From: Bordetella bronchialis | Lineage (GTDB): Bacteria > Pseudomonadota > Gammaproteobacteria > Burkholderiales > Burkholderiaceae_B | Assembly (NCBI RefSeq): GCF_001676705.1 | Contig: NZ_CP016170.1 | Coordinates: 5,518,001 to 5,582,000 of the forward strand | Length of the DNA: 64,000 nucleotides | Direction: 5' to 3' | Part shown: piece by piece, positions 18,486-27,045 of the stretch | Layout of the letters: every line of letters starts with the position of its first letter | Numbering within the stretch: the stretch's first letter is position 1 | Translations under genes and position numbers: made by a program | Notes under the pieces: generated by a model | The model's database searches: none | What the model saw: only the letters and a program-made list of their open reading frames with translations | What the model was told of the DNA's origin: nothing

Positions 18486-19031
18486 ATGCCGTTTTCACGC
18501 CTGAGCCTTGCCGCCGCCGTCGCCGCCATGGCCTTCCATGGCGCCGCGCTGGCGCACGACTACAAGATCCGCGACATCGAGATCGACGACGCGTGGGTAC
18601 GTGCCACGGCGCCCGGCCAGAGCGCGGGCGGCGGCTATATGGAAATCGAGAACGACGGCAACGCGCCGGACCAGCTGATCGGCATCCGCTCCGACGCCGC
18701 GGCGAACGTCAGCATCCACCAGACGGTCACCAGCAACGGCGTGTCGACGATGCGGGAAGTCGAGGGCGGCGTCACCGTCCCCGCCAAGGGCGAAGTGAAG
18801 TTCACCCCCGGCGGCTATCACGTCATGTTCGAAAAGCTGAAAGCGCCCTTCAAGGAAGGCATGGAGATTCCCGCCACCCTGACCTTCCGCCAGGCGGGCG
18901 AGGTGGAAATCAAGTTCAAGGTCAAGCCGCTGACCTACAAGGCGCCGGCCATGAGCGGCCACATGGACCATGGCGCCATGGGCAATACGGGCGGCATGGG
19001 CGGGCACACGATGCATGGCCAATCGAAGTAG
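18486..19031 (+). CDS. Periplasmic copper chaperone, PCu(A)C domain
   Basis: A 181-residue exported protein. A signal peptide ends around AALA before HDYKIRDIEI; the PCuAC domain (DUF461) follows with WVRATAPGQSAGGGYMEIEN, the His/Met copper ligand region SIHQ...TMREVEGG and GGYHVMF. The last 30 residues are a Met/His-rich tail (GHMDHGAMG, GGHTMHG), a second likely Cu(I) site. Such proteins deliver copper to cytochrome oxidase. No SCO or oxidase gene is adjacent; it stands alone, convergent with the RRM gene. GGAGA lies just before the start. Confidence 0.9.
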   Translation: MPFSRLSLAAAVAAMAFHGAALAHDYKIRDIEIDDAWVRATAPGQSAGGGYMEIENDGNAPDQLIGIRSDAAANVSIHQTVTSNGVSTMREVEGGVTVPAKGEVKFTPGGYHVMFEKLKAPFKEGMEIPATLTFRQAGEVEIKFKVKPLTYKAPAMSGHMDHGAMGNTGGMGGHTMHGQSK

Positions 19032-19073
19032 AAAAGCAATAACCGGGAAGCCGCGCGCCACGCTCCCCAGGCT

Positions 19074-19328
19074 TCATTCGCGCGGCTCGCTCAGCACCAG
19101 CGCGGTAATCGTGTGGTTGTTCCAGAATATCTGGTGGATCCGCGGCAGCAGAGTGCGCAAGGCCGCCGCGCTGCAGTCGTCGAAGGTAAGCAGGACCGCC
19201 GGGCGCGAGCCGTCCCCGGCGACGCGCTGGATGCGGTCGTACGACGGGAAACCGTACTTCATCAGGAATTTGCGCACGTCCTCGTCCGACGTCGTGTCCT
19301 GTACATGGTTGATCAGCAGAGCAGCCAT
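19074..19328 (-). CDS. Small RRM-like RNA-binding protein
   Basis: An 84-residue protein that begins MAALLINHVQDTTSDEDV and follows the beta-alpha-beta-beta-alpha-beta plan of an RNA recognition motif: first strand LLINHV, second-strand/loop region RPAVLLTFDD and final strand TALVLSEP. The aromatic RNP residues are partly replaced, so RNA binding is not certain. The start is fixed by GGGAGGT upstream; a longer frame to 19466 has no support. It is divergent from the DUF3141 operon, with about 300 bp between them. Confidence 0.72.
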   Translation of the reverse strand: MAALLINHVQDTTSDEDVRKFLMKYGFPSYDRIQRVAGDGSRPAVLLTFDDCSAAALRTLLPRIHQIFWNNHTITALVLSEPRE

Positions 19329-19510
19329 GGCGGGTACCTCCCTGGCATTCGCGGCGGGCGCGCCGGACGCGGCCCGGCCACGCGGGTATTGTTGGCGCGT
19401 CTCGCCGTTTTGAACAGGCGGGGCGCCAAACGGGCCTGGCCGGCGCCGGCCCATCATCCCTTTCAATAGGCCGTTTTTATTTAATCCCGGGGGCGCGCGG
19501 GGGCGGCGTC

Positions 19511-19539
19511 TTGCGGCGCGAGAACCGCCTCTCTAACAT
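19511..19539 (+). promoter_or_regulatory. Candidate promoter of the DUF3141-phosphotransacylase operon
   Basis: TTGCGG (19511-19516), a 17-bp spacer and TAACAT (19534-19539) form a moderate sigma-70 promoter about 90 bases before the ATG at 19633. The rest of the 304-bp interval 19329-19632 holds an AT-rich patch near 19464-19485 but no gene. Confidence 0.35.
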
Positions 19540-19632
19540 CCATTACGTATACCCGACGCCTTCCCGCCCTTGTCTCTCAGCGCTTTGCGCGGACACGACG
19601 CGGCCGGGCCGAACCGCACAGGAGTTCTGGCC

Positions 19633-22083
19633 ATGGACGCAGGAAACCAGTTCGCCCGCAGCCACGAGATCGGCGTCAAGGTCGCCTTGATCCTGCAGAA
19701 GCGGCTGCAGGCGGCCAATGAACAGTACACCGCGCGGGCACGGGAGGTCGCCACGAGCGCAGGCAATGGCGCCGATGGCGCCGGCCCGGACGCCGCCGGC
19801 ATCGCCGCGGCGCTCAATCCGCTGAACTGGTACGGCTATGCGGTCGACGCGATGCAGCGGTCCGTTCTGTTCTGGGACGCCATGCGGCAGCGGGGCAACA
19901 ACTTCGTCGAGAACGCCTCGCAGGGATTGAAGCCGGTCCTGCATTTCGATTACGAAACCGTGGCGGACGGGCGGACCTTCGATCGTCCGGTGAACTACGC
20001 CCTGCTGCGCATCGCGCCGCCGGCGGGCGTGGTCGTCCACGACAACCGGCGTCCCTACGTCATCATCGACCCCCGCGCCGGGCACGGGCCGGGCATCGGG
20101 GGGTTCAAGGACGATTCCCAGGTGGGCGTGGCGCTGCGCGCGGGGCATCCGGTGTACTTCGTCGTCTTCTATCGCGACCCGGAGCCGGGCCAGACACTGT
20201 TCGACGTCTGCGATGCCGAACGCCTGTTCGTCAAGAAGGTACGTGAACTCCATCCCGACGCGCCCAAGCCGGCCGTTGTGGGCAATTGCCAGGGTGGCTG
20301 GGCGGCGATGATGCTGGCGGCCTCGGGACCGGACGAGACCGGGCCCATCGTCATCAACGGTGCGCCAATGTCCTACTGGGGCGGCGCCTGGACCGAGGGC
20401 GAAGGCAACAACCCGATGCGCTATGCCGGCGGCATACTGGGCGGGACCTGGACCGCTTCCCTGCTGGCCGATCTGGGCGACGGCAAGTTCGATGGCGCCT
20501 GGCTGGTGCAGAACTTCGAGTACCTGAATCCCGCCAATAGCCTGTGGGACAAGTACTACCACGTCTACGACAAAGTGGACACGGAGCCGCCCCGCTTCCT
20601 GGAGTTCGAGCGCTGGTGGGGCGGCTTCTACCTGATGAACCGCGAAGAAATCGAGTGGATCACCCGCAATCTTTTCGTCGGCAACAAGCTCTGGAGCGGC
20701 AACGTGGGGGCGCAGGACAGCCAGCGGCTGGACCTGCGCGCCATCAAGACGCCCATCGTGCTGTTCGCCTCCATGGGCGACAACATCACGCCGCCGCAGC
20801 AGGCGTTCAATTGGGTGGTCGATGTGTACGGCAGCACGGAGGAAGTCAAATCCCGCGGCCAGGTCATCGTGGGGCTGCTGCACGAAAGCGTCGGGCACCT
20901 GGGAATATTCGTCTCCGGCAAGGTGGCGAAGAAAGAGCACGCGCAGATCGTCTCCGTGCTGGAGACCATCGAGTCGCTGCCGCCGGGCCTGTATGGCATG
21001 ACGATCGACGAAGGCCGCGACAAGAACGGCGACGCGCGGTACGAGGTCGAGTTCCAGGAGTACCGCCTGGAGGACGTCGCGGCGCGCCTGAACCGCTTCC
21101 AGCGCGTGGACGAGAAAGCCTTCGAGGCGGTCGCGCTGGTGTCGGACTACCTGCAGCACGGCTATTCCCTGTTCGCCCAGCCCTGGGTACAGGCCATGTC
21201 CAACGCGTACACGGCCCGCCGCATGCGCGAACTGCATCCGCTGCGGGTACAGAACTGGGCGATCTCGGACCTGAATCCCTGGCTGGCGTGGCTGGGCCCG
21301 GCGGCGCAGGTTGCCAGGACCAACCGCCAGACCGTGGCGGACGACCATCCCCTGCGGCGGGCCGAGCATGCCGGCGCATCGCTGGTCAGCGCCGCCCTCG
21401 ACTATTTCCGGGATACGCGCGACGCCCTGACCGAGGCGGCGTTCTTCACCGTGTACGGCAATGTCTATTCCCGCTACCTGGCCGAAGGCAAGGATGGCGC
21501 CCTGAAGGAGAAAATCCAGCCGGATCCCCGCAGCCTGCCTTTCGTGCGCGCCGTCCTGGACGCGATCGCGGAAGGCGGCTACGTGGAAGCGCTGGCGCGT
21601 GTATCCGCCTTGCTCAGGCGGCAGGACCAGCCCCTGCCCTTGTCGCGCCTGGAATTGCGCCACGAGCTGGCCACCGAATACGCCGAATACCTGCCGCGCA
21701 TCAGCCTGCACGACTGGCGCCGCATCCGCGGCGAGCAGGAGATAGCCGTGCGGTACGAGACCGAACGGGCCATCCAGACGCTGCCGCAACTGTTGCGCGA
21801 CGCCACCGACCGGGAACGCTTCCTGGCGCTGGTCGCAAAACTGTCCGCCGACGAGCGGGTACGCGGGCTGGTATCCAGCGAGGAGCAGCGGGCGATGCTG
21901 GGACGGATCCGCCAAGCGCTGTCCAACGTCAAGGCCGCCAACGGCAAGGCGGCAAATGGCAAGGCGGCCAATGGCCGTACCTTGGACAACAAAACGGAGC
22001 ACCGCAGGCCGGCAGGAAGGAAGGCGGCAGCGGGCCGCGCGGCAAAGCCGCGCTCCCGCCAGGCCGCGCTCGGGCCCAGATAA
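19633..22083 (+). CDS. DUF3141 protein, PhaC-like alpha/beta hydrolase
   Basis: An 816-residue protein of the DUF3141 family. Its first half resembles class I poly-hydroxyalkanoate synthases: residues 35-120 are N-terminal helices, then an alpha/beta hydrolase with the PhaC-style lipase box GNCQGG (Cys219), an acid in GDNITPP (Asp383) and VGHLGIF (His422), so a Cys-Asp-His triad is intact. The second half (about 430-770) is specific to the family. The tail has three AANGK-type repeats and an Ala/Lys/Arg-rich end. AGGAG precedes ATG 19633. It heads an operon with a phosphotransacylase, acetate kinase and FabI; the group occurs near hydroxyalkanoate metabolism. Activity is unproven. Confidence 0.85.
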   Translation: MDAGNQFARSHEIGVKVALILQKRLQAANEQYTARAREVATSAGNGADGAGPDAAGIAAALNPLNWYGYAVDAMQRSVLFWDAMRQRGNNFVENASQGLKPVLHFDYETVADGRTFDRPVNYALLRIAPPAGVVVHDNRRPYVIIDPRAGHGPGIGGFKDDSQVGVALRAGHPVYFVVFYRDPEPGQTLFDVCDAERLFVKKVRELHPDAPKPAVVGNCQGGWAAMMLAASGPDETGPIVINGAPMSYWGGAWTEGEGNNPMRYAGGILGGTWTASLLADLGDGKFDGAWLVQNFEYLNPANSLWDKYYHVYDKVDTEPPRFLEFERWWGGFYLMNREEIEWITRNLFVGNKLWSGNVGAQDSQRLDLRAIKTPIVLFASMGDNITPPQQAFNWVVDVYGSTEEVKSRGQVIVGLLHESVGHLGIFVSGKVAKKEHAQIVSVLETIESLPPGLYGMTIDEGRDKNGDARYEVEFQEYRLEDVAARLNRFQRVDEKAFEAVALVSDYLQHGYSLFAQPWVQAMSNAYTARRMRELHPLRVQNWAISDLNPWLAWLGPAAQVARTNRQTVADDHPLRRAEHAGASLVSAALDYFRDTRDALTEAAFFTVYGNVYSRYLAEGKDGALKEKIQPDPRSLPFVRAVLDAIAEGGYVEALARVSALLRRQDQPLPLSRLELRHELATEYAEYLPRISLHDWRRIRGEQEIAVRYETERAIQTLPQLLRDATDRERFLALVAKLSADERVRGLVSSEEQRAMLGRIRQALSNVKAANGKAANGKAANGRTLDNKTEHRRPAGRKAAAGRAAKPRSRQAALGPR
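21931..21975 (+). repeat. Three 15-bp in-frame repeats encoding Lys-Ala-Ala-Asn-Gly
   Basis: AAGGCCGCCAACGGC, AAGGCGGCAAATGGC and AAGGCGGCCAATGGC encode KAANG three times near the end of the DUF3141 protein. They lead into a basic Ala/Arg/Lys tail resembling the histone-like tails of PhaF and AlgP. Confidence 0.8.
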
Positions 22084-22111
22084 GGCGCGTGCCGCGCGCC
22101 GTGGAGGCGAT

Positions 22112-23050
22112 ATGCAAGCCGAACACGAGAAGTACCAGCGCCTGATCGACTACTGCAAGACCATCCCGCCCACGCCCACGGCCGTGGCGCACCCCTGCGA
22201 CGAGTCGTCGCTGGAGGGCGCGATGCAGGCCGCCAGGATGGGGCTGATCGCGCCCATCCTGGTCGGGCCGCGCGAGCGCCTGCGGCAGATCGCGGAAACG
22301 CACGCGATAGACATCTCCGGCGTGGAGATCGTCGACGCACCGCACAGCGCGGCGGCCGCCGCCGCCGCGGTGGCGCTGGTCAAGGAAGGCAGGGCCGAAG
22401 CCTTGATGAAAGGCAGCCTGCACACCGACGAACTGATGGCCGCCGTGGTCAGCCGGGACGCCGGCCTGCGCACGGCGCGGCGCATCAGCCACTGCTTCGT
22501 GATGGACGTGCCGGGCCGCGAAGATGCCCTGATCATCACCGACGCGGCCGTCAACATCGCGCCGACGCTGGAAGAAAAAGCCGATATCCTGCAAAACGCC
22601 ATCGACTTCGCGCATGCGCTGCGGATACGCGAAGTCCGCGTGGCGGTGCTCTCCGCGATGGAAACCGTCAGCGCCAAGGTACCTTCCACCGTCGAGGCAG
22701 CGGCGCTGTGCAAAATGGTGGATCGCGGACAGATCACCGGCGCCCTGGTCGACGGCCCCCTCGCCCTGGACAACGCCATAGATCCGGAGGCGGCCCGCAT
22801 CAAGAAAATCCAGTCGGCCGTGGCGGGGCGCGCCAACGTGCTCATGGCGCCCGACCTGGAGGCCGGCAACATGCTGGCCAAGAGCCTTTCCTTCCTGGCG
22901 GGCGCCGACGCCGCCGGTATCGTCCTGGGCGCGCGCGTACCGGTCATACTGACCAGCCGGGCCGATAAAGTGATGACGCGGCTTGCCTCCTGCGCGGTGG
23001 CCGTACTGGTCGCCCAGGCGCGCCGCGAAAGCGCCAAGGTCGAGGGCTGA
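22112..23050 (+). CDS. Phosphate acetyl/butyryltransferase
   Basis: A 312-residue member of the Pta/Ptb family, which exchanges CoA for phosphate on an acyl group. It matches the short Ptb-like form: start MQAEHEKYQRLI, AARMGLIAPILVGPR, ALMKGSLHTDELM, SHCFVMDVPGREDALIITDAAVN and VILTSRADKVMTRLASCA. The ATG at 22112 has GGAGG at four bases. It precedes an acetate kinase by three bases, giving an acyl-CoA to acyl-phosphate to acid plus ATP route. Whether acetyl-, propionyl- or butyryl-CoA is preferred cannot be read from sequence. Confidence 0.9.
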   Translation: MQAEHEKYQRLIDYCKTIPPTPTAVAHPCDESSLEGAMQAARMGLIAPILVGPRERLRQIAETHAIDISGVEIVDAPHSAAAAAAAVALVKEGRAEALMKGSLHTDELMAAVVSRDAGLRTARRISHCFVMDVPGREDALIITDAAVNIAPTLEEKADILQNAIDFAHALRIREVRVAVLSAMETVSAKVPSTVEAAALCKMVDRGQITGALVDGPLALDNAIDPEAARIKKIQSAVAGRANVLMAPDLEAGNMLAKSLSFLAGADAAGIVLGARVPVILTSRADKVMTRLASCAVAVLVAQARRESAKVEG

Positions 23051-23053
23051 GCC

Positions 23054-24283
23054 ATGGCCGACGTCATACTCGTGCTCAATGCCGGCTCGTCCAGCCTGAA
23101 GTTCTGCGCCTTCGACGCCGCCGCCCCTACCCTGCCGGTGCTGCTGGGGGGACAGATCGCGGGCCTGTACGTATCCCCCCGCTTCAGTGCGCAGTCGGCC
23201 GACGGCGAACCGGTCGCCACCAGGGAATGGGGCACGGACGCCCCGATCGGGCACGACGGCGCCGTCGCCTGGCTGGTGGATTTCCTGCGCGAACACAAGG
23301 GCAGCCACCGGCTCGTGGCGGTCGGCCATCGCGTCGTCCATGGCGGCGAGCGGTTCACGGACGCGGTGCAGGTAACGCCGGCGATCGTCGCGGCCCTGGA
23401 CAAGTTGACCCCGCTGGCGCCGTTGCACCAGCCCCATAACCTGAAACCCATCGAGGCGATCTCCCGGCTACGCCCGGATCTGCCCCAGGTGGCCTGCTTC
23501 GACACGGCGTTTCACCGCGCCCAGCCCGAGGTCGCCCAGGCCTTCGCGCTACCGTCCTCGATCACACGGCGCGGCGTGCGCCGCTACGGCTTCCATGGCT
23601 TGTCCTACGAATACATCGCAGGCGCGCTGGAACAATACGACGCACGCGGCGCGTGGGGGCGCACCGTCGTCGCGCACCTGGGCAACGGCAGCAGCATGTG
23701 CGCCATGGTGAACCGCCGCAGCGTTGCCAGCACCATGGGCTTCACGGCGGTGGACGGGCTACCCATGGGAACGCGTTGCGGCAATCTGGATCCCGGCGTC
23801 ATCCTCTACCTGATGGACGAGCTGCACATGGACCCGCGTGCCATCGAAGACCTGATCTACAAGCGCTCCGGCTTGCTGGGCGTATCCGGCATATCCAGCG
23901 ACATGCGGGCCCTGCTGGCCAGCGACGACCCGCGCGCGAAGTTCGCGATCGCGCTCTATGTGTATCGCATCGGCAGGGAGCTCGGATCCCTGACCGCGGC
24001 GGCGCAGGGCATCGACACCCTGGTTTTTACCGCCGGCATCGGCGAGCACGCGCCCGCCATACGCGAGCGTGTCTGCCGCGAGGCCGCCTGGCTGGGCGTG
24101 ACGCTGGACGATGCGGCGAATGCGGCGCACGGCCCGCGCATCAGCGCGTCGTCCAGCCCGGTCTCCGTGTGGGTGATTCCCACCAATGAGGAATCGATGA
24201 TCGCGCGCCATACCTTGCGGGTAGCCTGCGGCGAGCAGGCAATCGAATGGGCCGGCCCGGACATCGCAGGAGCGCCATCATGA
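23054..24283 (+). CDS. ackA: Acetate/propionate kinase
   Basis: A 409-residue kinase of the ASKHA fold. N-terminal VLNAGSSSLKF, GHRVVHGGERF, CFDTAFH, the phosphate loop AHLGNGSSMCAM and FTAGIGEHAP are all present, so the enzyme looks active. It interconverts acyl phosphate plus ADP with the free acid plus ATP. It is coupled to the phosphotransacylase upstream and overlaps the fabI start codon by four bases (ATGA), so the three are one translational unit. Confidence 0.92.
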   Translation: MADVILVLNAGSSSLKFCAFDAAAPTLPVLLGGQIAGLYVSPRFSAQSADGEPVATREWGTDAPIGHDGAVAWLVDFLREHKGSHRLVAVGHRVVHGGERFTDAVQVTPAIVAALDKLTPLAPLHQPHNLKPIEAISRLRPDLPQVACFDTAFHRAQPEVAQAFALPSSITRRGVRRYGFHGLSYEYIAGALEQYDARGAWGRTVVAHLGNGSSMCAMVNRRSVASTMGFTAVDGLPMGTRCGNLDPGVILYLMDELHMDPRAIEDLIYKRSGLLGVSGISSDMRALLASDDPRAKFAIALYVYRIGRELGSLTAAAQGIDTLVFTAGIGEHAPAIRERVCREAAWLGVTLDDAANAAHGPRISASSSPVSVWVIPTNEESMIARHTLRVACGEQAIEWAGPDIAGAPS

Positions 24284-25062
24284 CCGAACAAGCTTTCCGC
24301 CCCGTGCTGAAGGACGCCAAGGCGCTGGTGTGCGGCATCGCCAACGAACATTCCATCGCCTATGGCTGCGCCAAGGCCTTCCACGAGCTGGGCGCCGAGC
24401 TCGCCATTACCTACGCCGGCGAGAAGGCCAGGCCCCACGTGGAGCCGCTGGCCCGCGCGATGCAGGCGCACATTTTCATGCCGCTGGACTTCACGCAGCC
24501 ACGGCAGCTGCAGGACTTGTTCGACCGCGTGCACCAGGAATGGGGCCGCCTGGACGTGCTGGTGCATTCGGCGGCCTGGGCGCCCAAGGCCGACCTGCAA
24601 GGCGGGCTGCTGGCCTGCTCGGCCGACGGTTTCGCCCAGGCCATGGACATTTCCTGCCACTCCTTCATCCGGATGGCGCGCCTGGCGGCGCCCTTGATGG
24701 AGAACGGCGGGACGATGTTCACCATGAGCTACTACGGCGCCAACCGGGTCGTGCCCAACTACAACGTCATGGGGCCGGTCAAGGCGGCGCTGGAGGCCTG
24801 CGCGCGCTATCTGGCCTACGAGCTGGGCCCCAAGGGTATCCGAGTGCATCCCGTGTCGCCGGGGCCCTTGAAGACGCGGGCGGCCTCCGGCCTGAAGGAC
24901 TTCGATGTCATGCTGAACGAAGCCCAGCGGCGCGCGCCGCTGGGGGAACTGGTGGACATCATGGACGTGGGCTATACCTGCGCCTTCCTGGCCACCCCCT
25001 ACGCCCGACGGCTTACCGGCGAAACGGTCTATGTGGACGGAGGCGTGCACATCATGGCGTAG
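24280..25062 (+). CDS. fabI: Enoyl-[acyl-carrier-protein] reductase (NADH), FabI type
   Basis: A 260-residue short-chain dehydrogenase of the FabI group. The cofactor loop is GIANEHSIAYG and the catalytic pair Y161 and K168 (YNVMGPVK) with Y151 upstream has the FabI spacing of E. coli Y146/Y156/K163. GETVYVDGG closes the protein. ATG 24280 overlaps the ackA stop codon and follows AGGAG. Encoded with a phosphotransacylase and kinase rather than fatty-acid genes, it is probably a second FabI used in acyl chain reduction of this operon; a separate housekeeping fabI may exist elsewhere. Confidence 0.88.
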   Translation: MTEQAFRPVLKDAKALVCGIANEHSIAYGCAKAFHELGAELAITYAGEKARPHVEPLARAMQAHIFMPLDFTQPRQLQDLFDRVHQEWGRLDVLVHSAAWAPKADLQGGLLACSADGFAQAMDISCHSFIRMARLAAPLMENGGTMFTMSYYGANRVVPNYNVMGPVKAALEACARYLAYELGPKGIRVHPVSPGPLKTRAASGLKDFDVMLNEAQRRAPLGELVDIMDVGYTCAFLATPYARRLTGETVYVDGGVHIMA

Positions 25063-25081
25063 CGCGGGCGCCGCGTCACCC

Positions 25082-26053
25082 CTATTCGAGCCGGATATTG
25101 GCCTTCTTGATGACGGTGGCCCACATGGCGCGCTCCTGCTCGGCGTAGGCCTTGAATTCCGCGGGCGGCATGGGCATGGGGATCACGCCCATGTCCTGCA
25201 GCTTGCCGGCGACCTCGGGCCGGGCCAGGGTTGTCTGCAGGTCGGCGCTGAATTTCTTCACCACCGCGTCGGGCAGGCCGGCCGGACCCACCACGCCTTG
25301 CCAGGCGTAGGCGGTGAAGTCCGCCACGCCCTGCTCCGCCATGGTGGGCACGTCGGGCAGCACCGGCAAGCGCTGCGGGGTGGCGGCCGCCAGCACACGC
25401 AGCTTGCCGGCCTTGACATTGGGCAGTCCGGCGGCCAGGTCGATGAACATCATGTCCACCTGCCCGCCCAGCAGGTCCTGGATGGCCGGCGCCGCGCCCT
25501 TGTAGGGGACGTGCAGCATATCGACGCCGGCGCGCTGCTTGAAAAGCTCCAGCGCCAGGTGATGCGGCGATCCCGAGCCGGCCGACGCGACGGTCAGCTT
25601 GCCGGGCGTGGCGCGGGCGGCGGCCAGCACGTCGGCGACGGTCTTGTACGGGGAATTCGTGTTCACCGCCAGCAGCAAGGGCAGTTTGGCCAGGCCGCCG
25701 ATGTAGGTGAATTTTTCGGGATCGTAGGAAAGCTTGGCGTACAGAGAGGGGTTGTAGGCCAGCGTGCCGGAATCGGCCGTGCCCACCATATCGCCGTTGG
25801 GGGCCGCCTGGGCGATGGCCGTGGCGCCGATGATGGTGGCGGCGCCGGGGCGGTTTTCCACGACGATGGTCTGTCCCAGCGATTTTTCCAGCGAACTGGC
25901 GACGGTGCGCGCCACCACGTCGGAACCGCCGCCGGCGGGATAGGGCACGATCCAGCGTATCGGTTGCGACGGCCAGGTCTGCGCGTGGGCAGCGGCGATG
26001 GCGGCGGCGCCCAGCGCGGCCATCATGGCCGTGCGCCTGAGGATTGCGTGCAT
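25082..26053 (-). CDS. Bug family (TctC-type) periplasmic solute-binding protein
   Basis: A 323-residue extracytoplasmic receptor of the tripartite tricarboxylate transporter family, greatly expanded in Bordetella. The signal ends AAAHA before QTWPSQPIRWIVPYPAGGGSD, the standard opening. IVVENRPGAATIIGA and DVPTMAEQGV are also typical. ATG 26053 follows GGAG. No TctA/TctB membrane genes are next to it, which is common for orphan Bug proteins. It is convergent with fabI. The ligand is unknown, usually a carboxylate. Confidence 0.9.
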   Translation of the reverse strand: MHAILRRTAMMAALGAAAIAAAHAQTWPSQPIRWIVPYPAGGGSDVVARTVASSLEKSLGQTIVVENRPGAATIIGATAIAQAAPNGDMVGTADSGTLAYNPSLYAKLSYDPEKFTYIGGLAKLPLLLAVNTNSPYKTVADVLAAARATPGKLTVASAGSGSPHHLALELFKQRAGVDMLHVPYKGAAPAIQDLLGGQVDMMFIDLAAGLPNVKAGKLRVLAAATPQRLPVLPDVPTMAEQGVADFTAYAWQGVVGPAGLPDAVVKKFSADLQTTLARPEVAGKLQDMGVIPMPMPPAEFKAYAEQERAMWATVIKKANIRLE

Positions 26054-26205
26054 GGGGGATGTCTCCGTGGCGTCCGCGTCGAAGCGCGCGGGTTGGCGCC
26101 TATTATGCCGACAAGGCAGGCGGGGACGCCACCGATGCGGGCGGCGCCTGGATGCGATCGGCCGGCACGGCGCGGGCCACCCCCTGGCTCGCCCGGCGGG
26201 AGATC

Positions 26206-26928
26206 TCAGCCGTCCGGCGCGCCGTAGTCCCGGGCACCGAACAGCGCGCTGCCGATGCGCACCTCGGTCGAGCCTTCCTGGATGGCCAGCTCGAAATCGC
26301 CGCTCATGCCCATGGACAGGCGGCGCATGTCCACCCCTTCGATCGCCTCGTCCCGCAGGCGGTCGCGCATGCCGCGCAGCGCGCGAAAGCATGCCCGCAC
26401 GGCTTCCGTGTCGTCGGAATTGACGGCCAGCGTCATCAGGCCGCGCACCCGCAGGCTGGGATAGTCGCGCGCCACGGTGCGCACGAACGCCGGCAGCGCG
26501 GCCGGGTCCAGGCCGTACTTGCCGGGTTCATCGGAGGTCTTGACCTGCACCAGCACGTCCAGCGTGCGGCCTTCCTGCTGCAGGCGCCGGTCCAGCGCCT
26601 GCGCCAGGTCCAGCCGGTCCAGGGACTGGACCTCCGACGCCAGGCGGGCGGCATCCTTGGCCTTGTTGGTCTGCAAATGGCCGATGACCACCCATTCAAC
26701 GGGGCAGTCCGCCAGTACGGCCGCCTTGTCGCGGACTTCCTGCATCTTGCTTTCGCCGAAGCGGCGCAGGCCCAGCGCCGCGGCTTCGCGGATGCGGTCG
26801 GCGCCGAAGGTCTTGCTGACGGGCAAAAGGGCGACTTCCGCCGGGTCCCGGCCCGCCCGCAGGCAGGCCGCGGCGAGGCGGGTTTGCAGGACGGCGAGGC
26901 GGGTGGCGAAGGAATCGGGGGCTGACAT
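26206..26928 (-). CDS. YggS/PLPBP family pyridoxal phosphate homeostasis protein
   Basis: A 240-residue single-domain PLP protein with the alanine racemase-like barrel but no racemase dimer domain. The PLP lysine is in LLPVSKTFGADRIREA; FGESKMQEV, EWVVIGHLQTNKAK, GLMTLAVNSDD and SMGMSGDFELAIQEGSTEVRIG follow in family order. The family keeps free PLP low and buffers B6 vitamers. It is alone, between the Bug gene and a divergent aminotransferase. Confidence 0.92.
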   Translation of the reverse strand: MSAPDSFATRLAVLQTRLAAACLRAGRDPAEVALLPVSKTFGADRIREAAALGLRRFGESKMQEVRDKAAVLADCPVEWVVIGHLQTNKAKDAARLASEVQSLDRLDLAQALDRRLQQEGRTLDVLVQVKTSDEPGKYGLDPAALPAFVRTVARDYPSLRVRGLMTLAVNSDDTEAVRACFRALRGMRDRLRDEAIEGVDMRRLSMGMSGDFELAIQEGSTEVRIGSALFGARDYGAPDG

Positions 26929-27045
26929 GGCGGCATTGTCCGGCCAAACCGGTTTTGATGTTCGTTAAACGGGTAGTTTAGAATTTTCGGCGCGTTCCGG
27001 CCCCGCCCTCTTCGCGGCCTATCGTCCCTGCATCAGGCGCCTACT

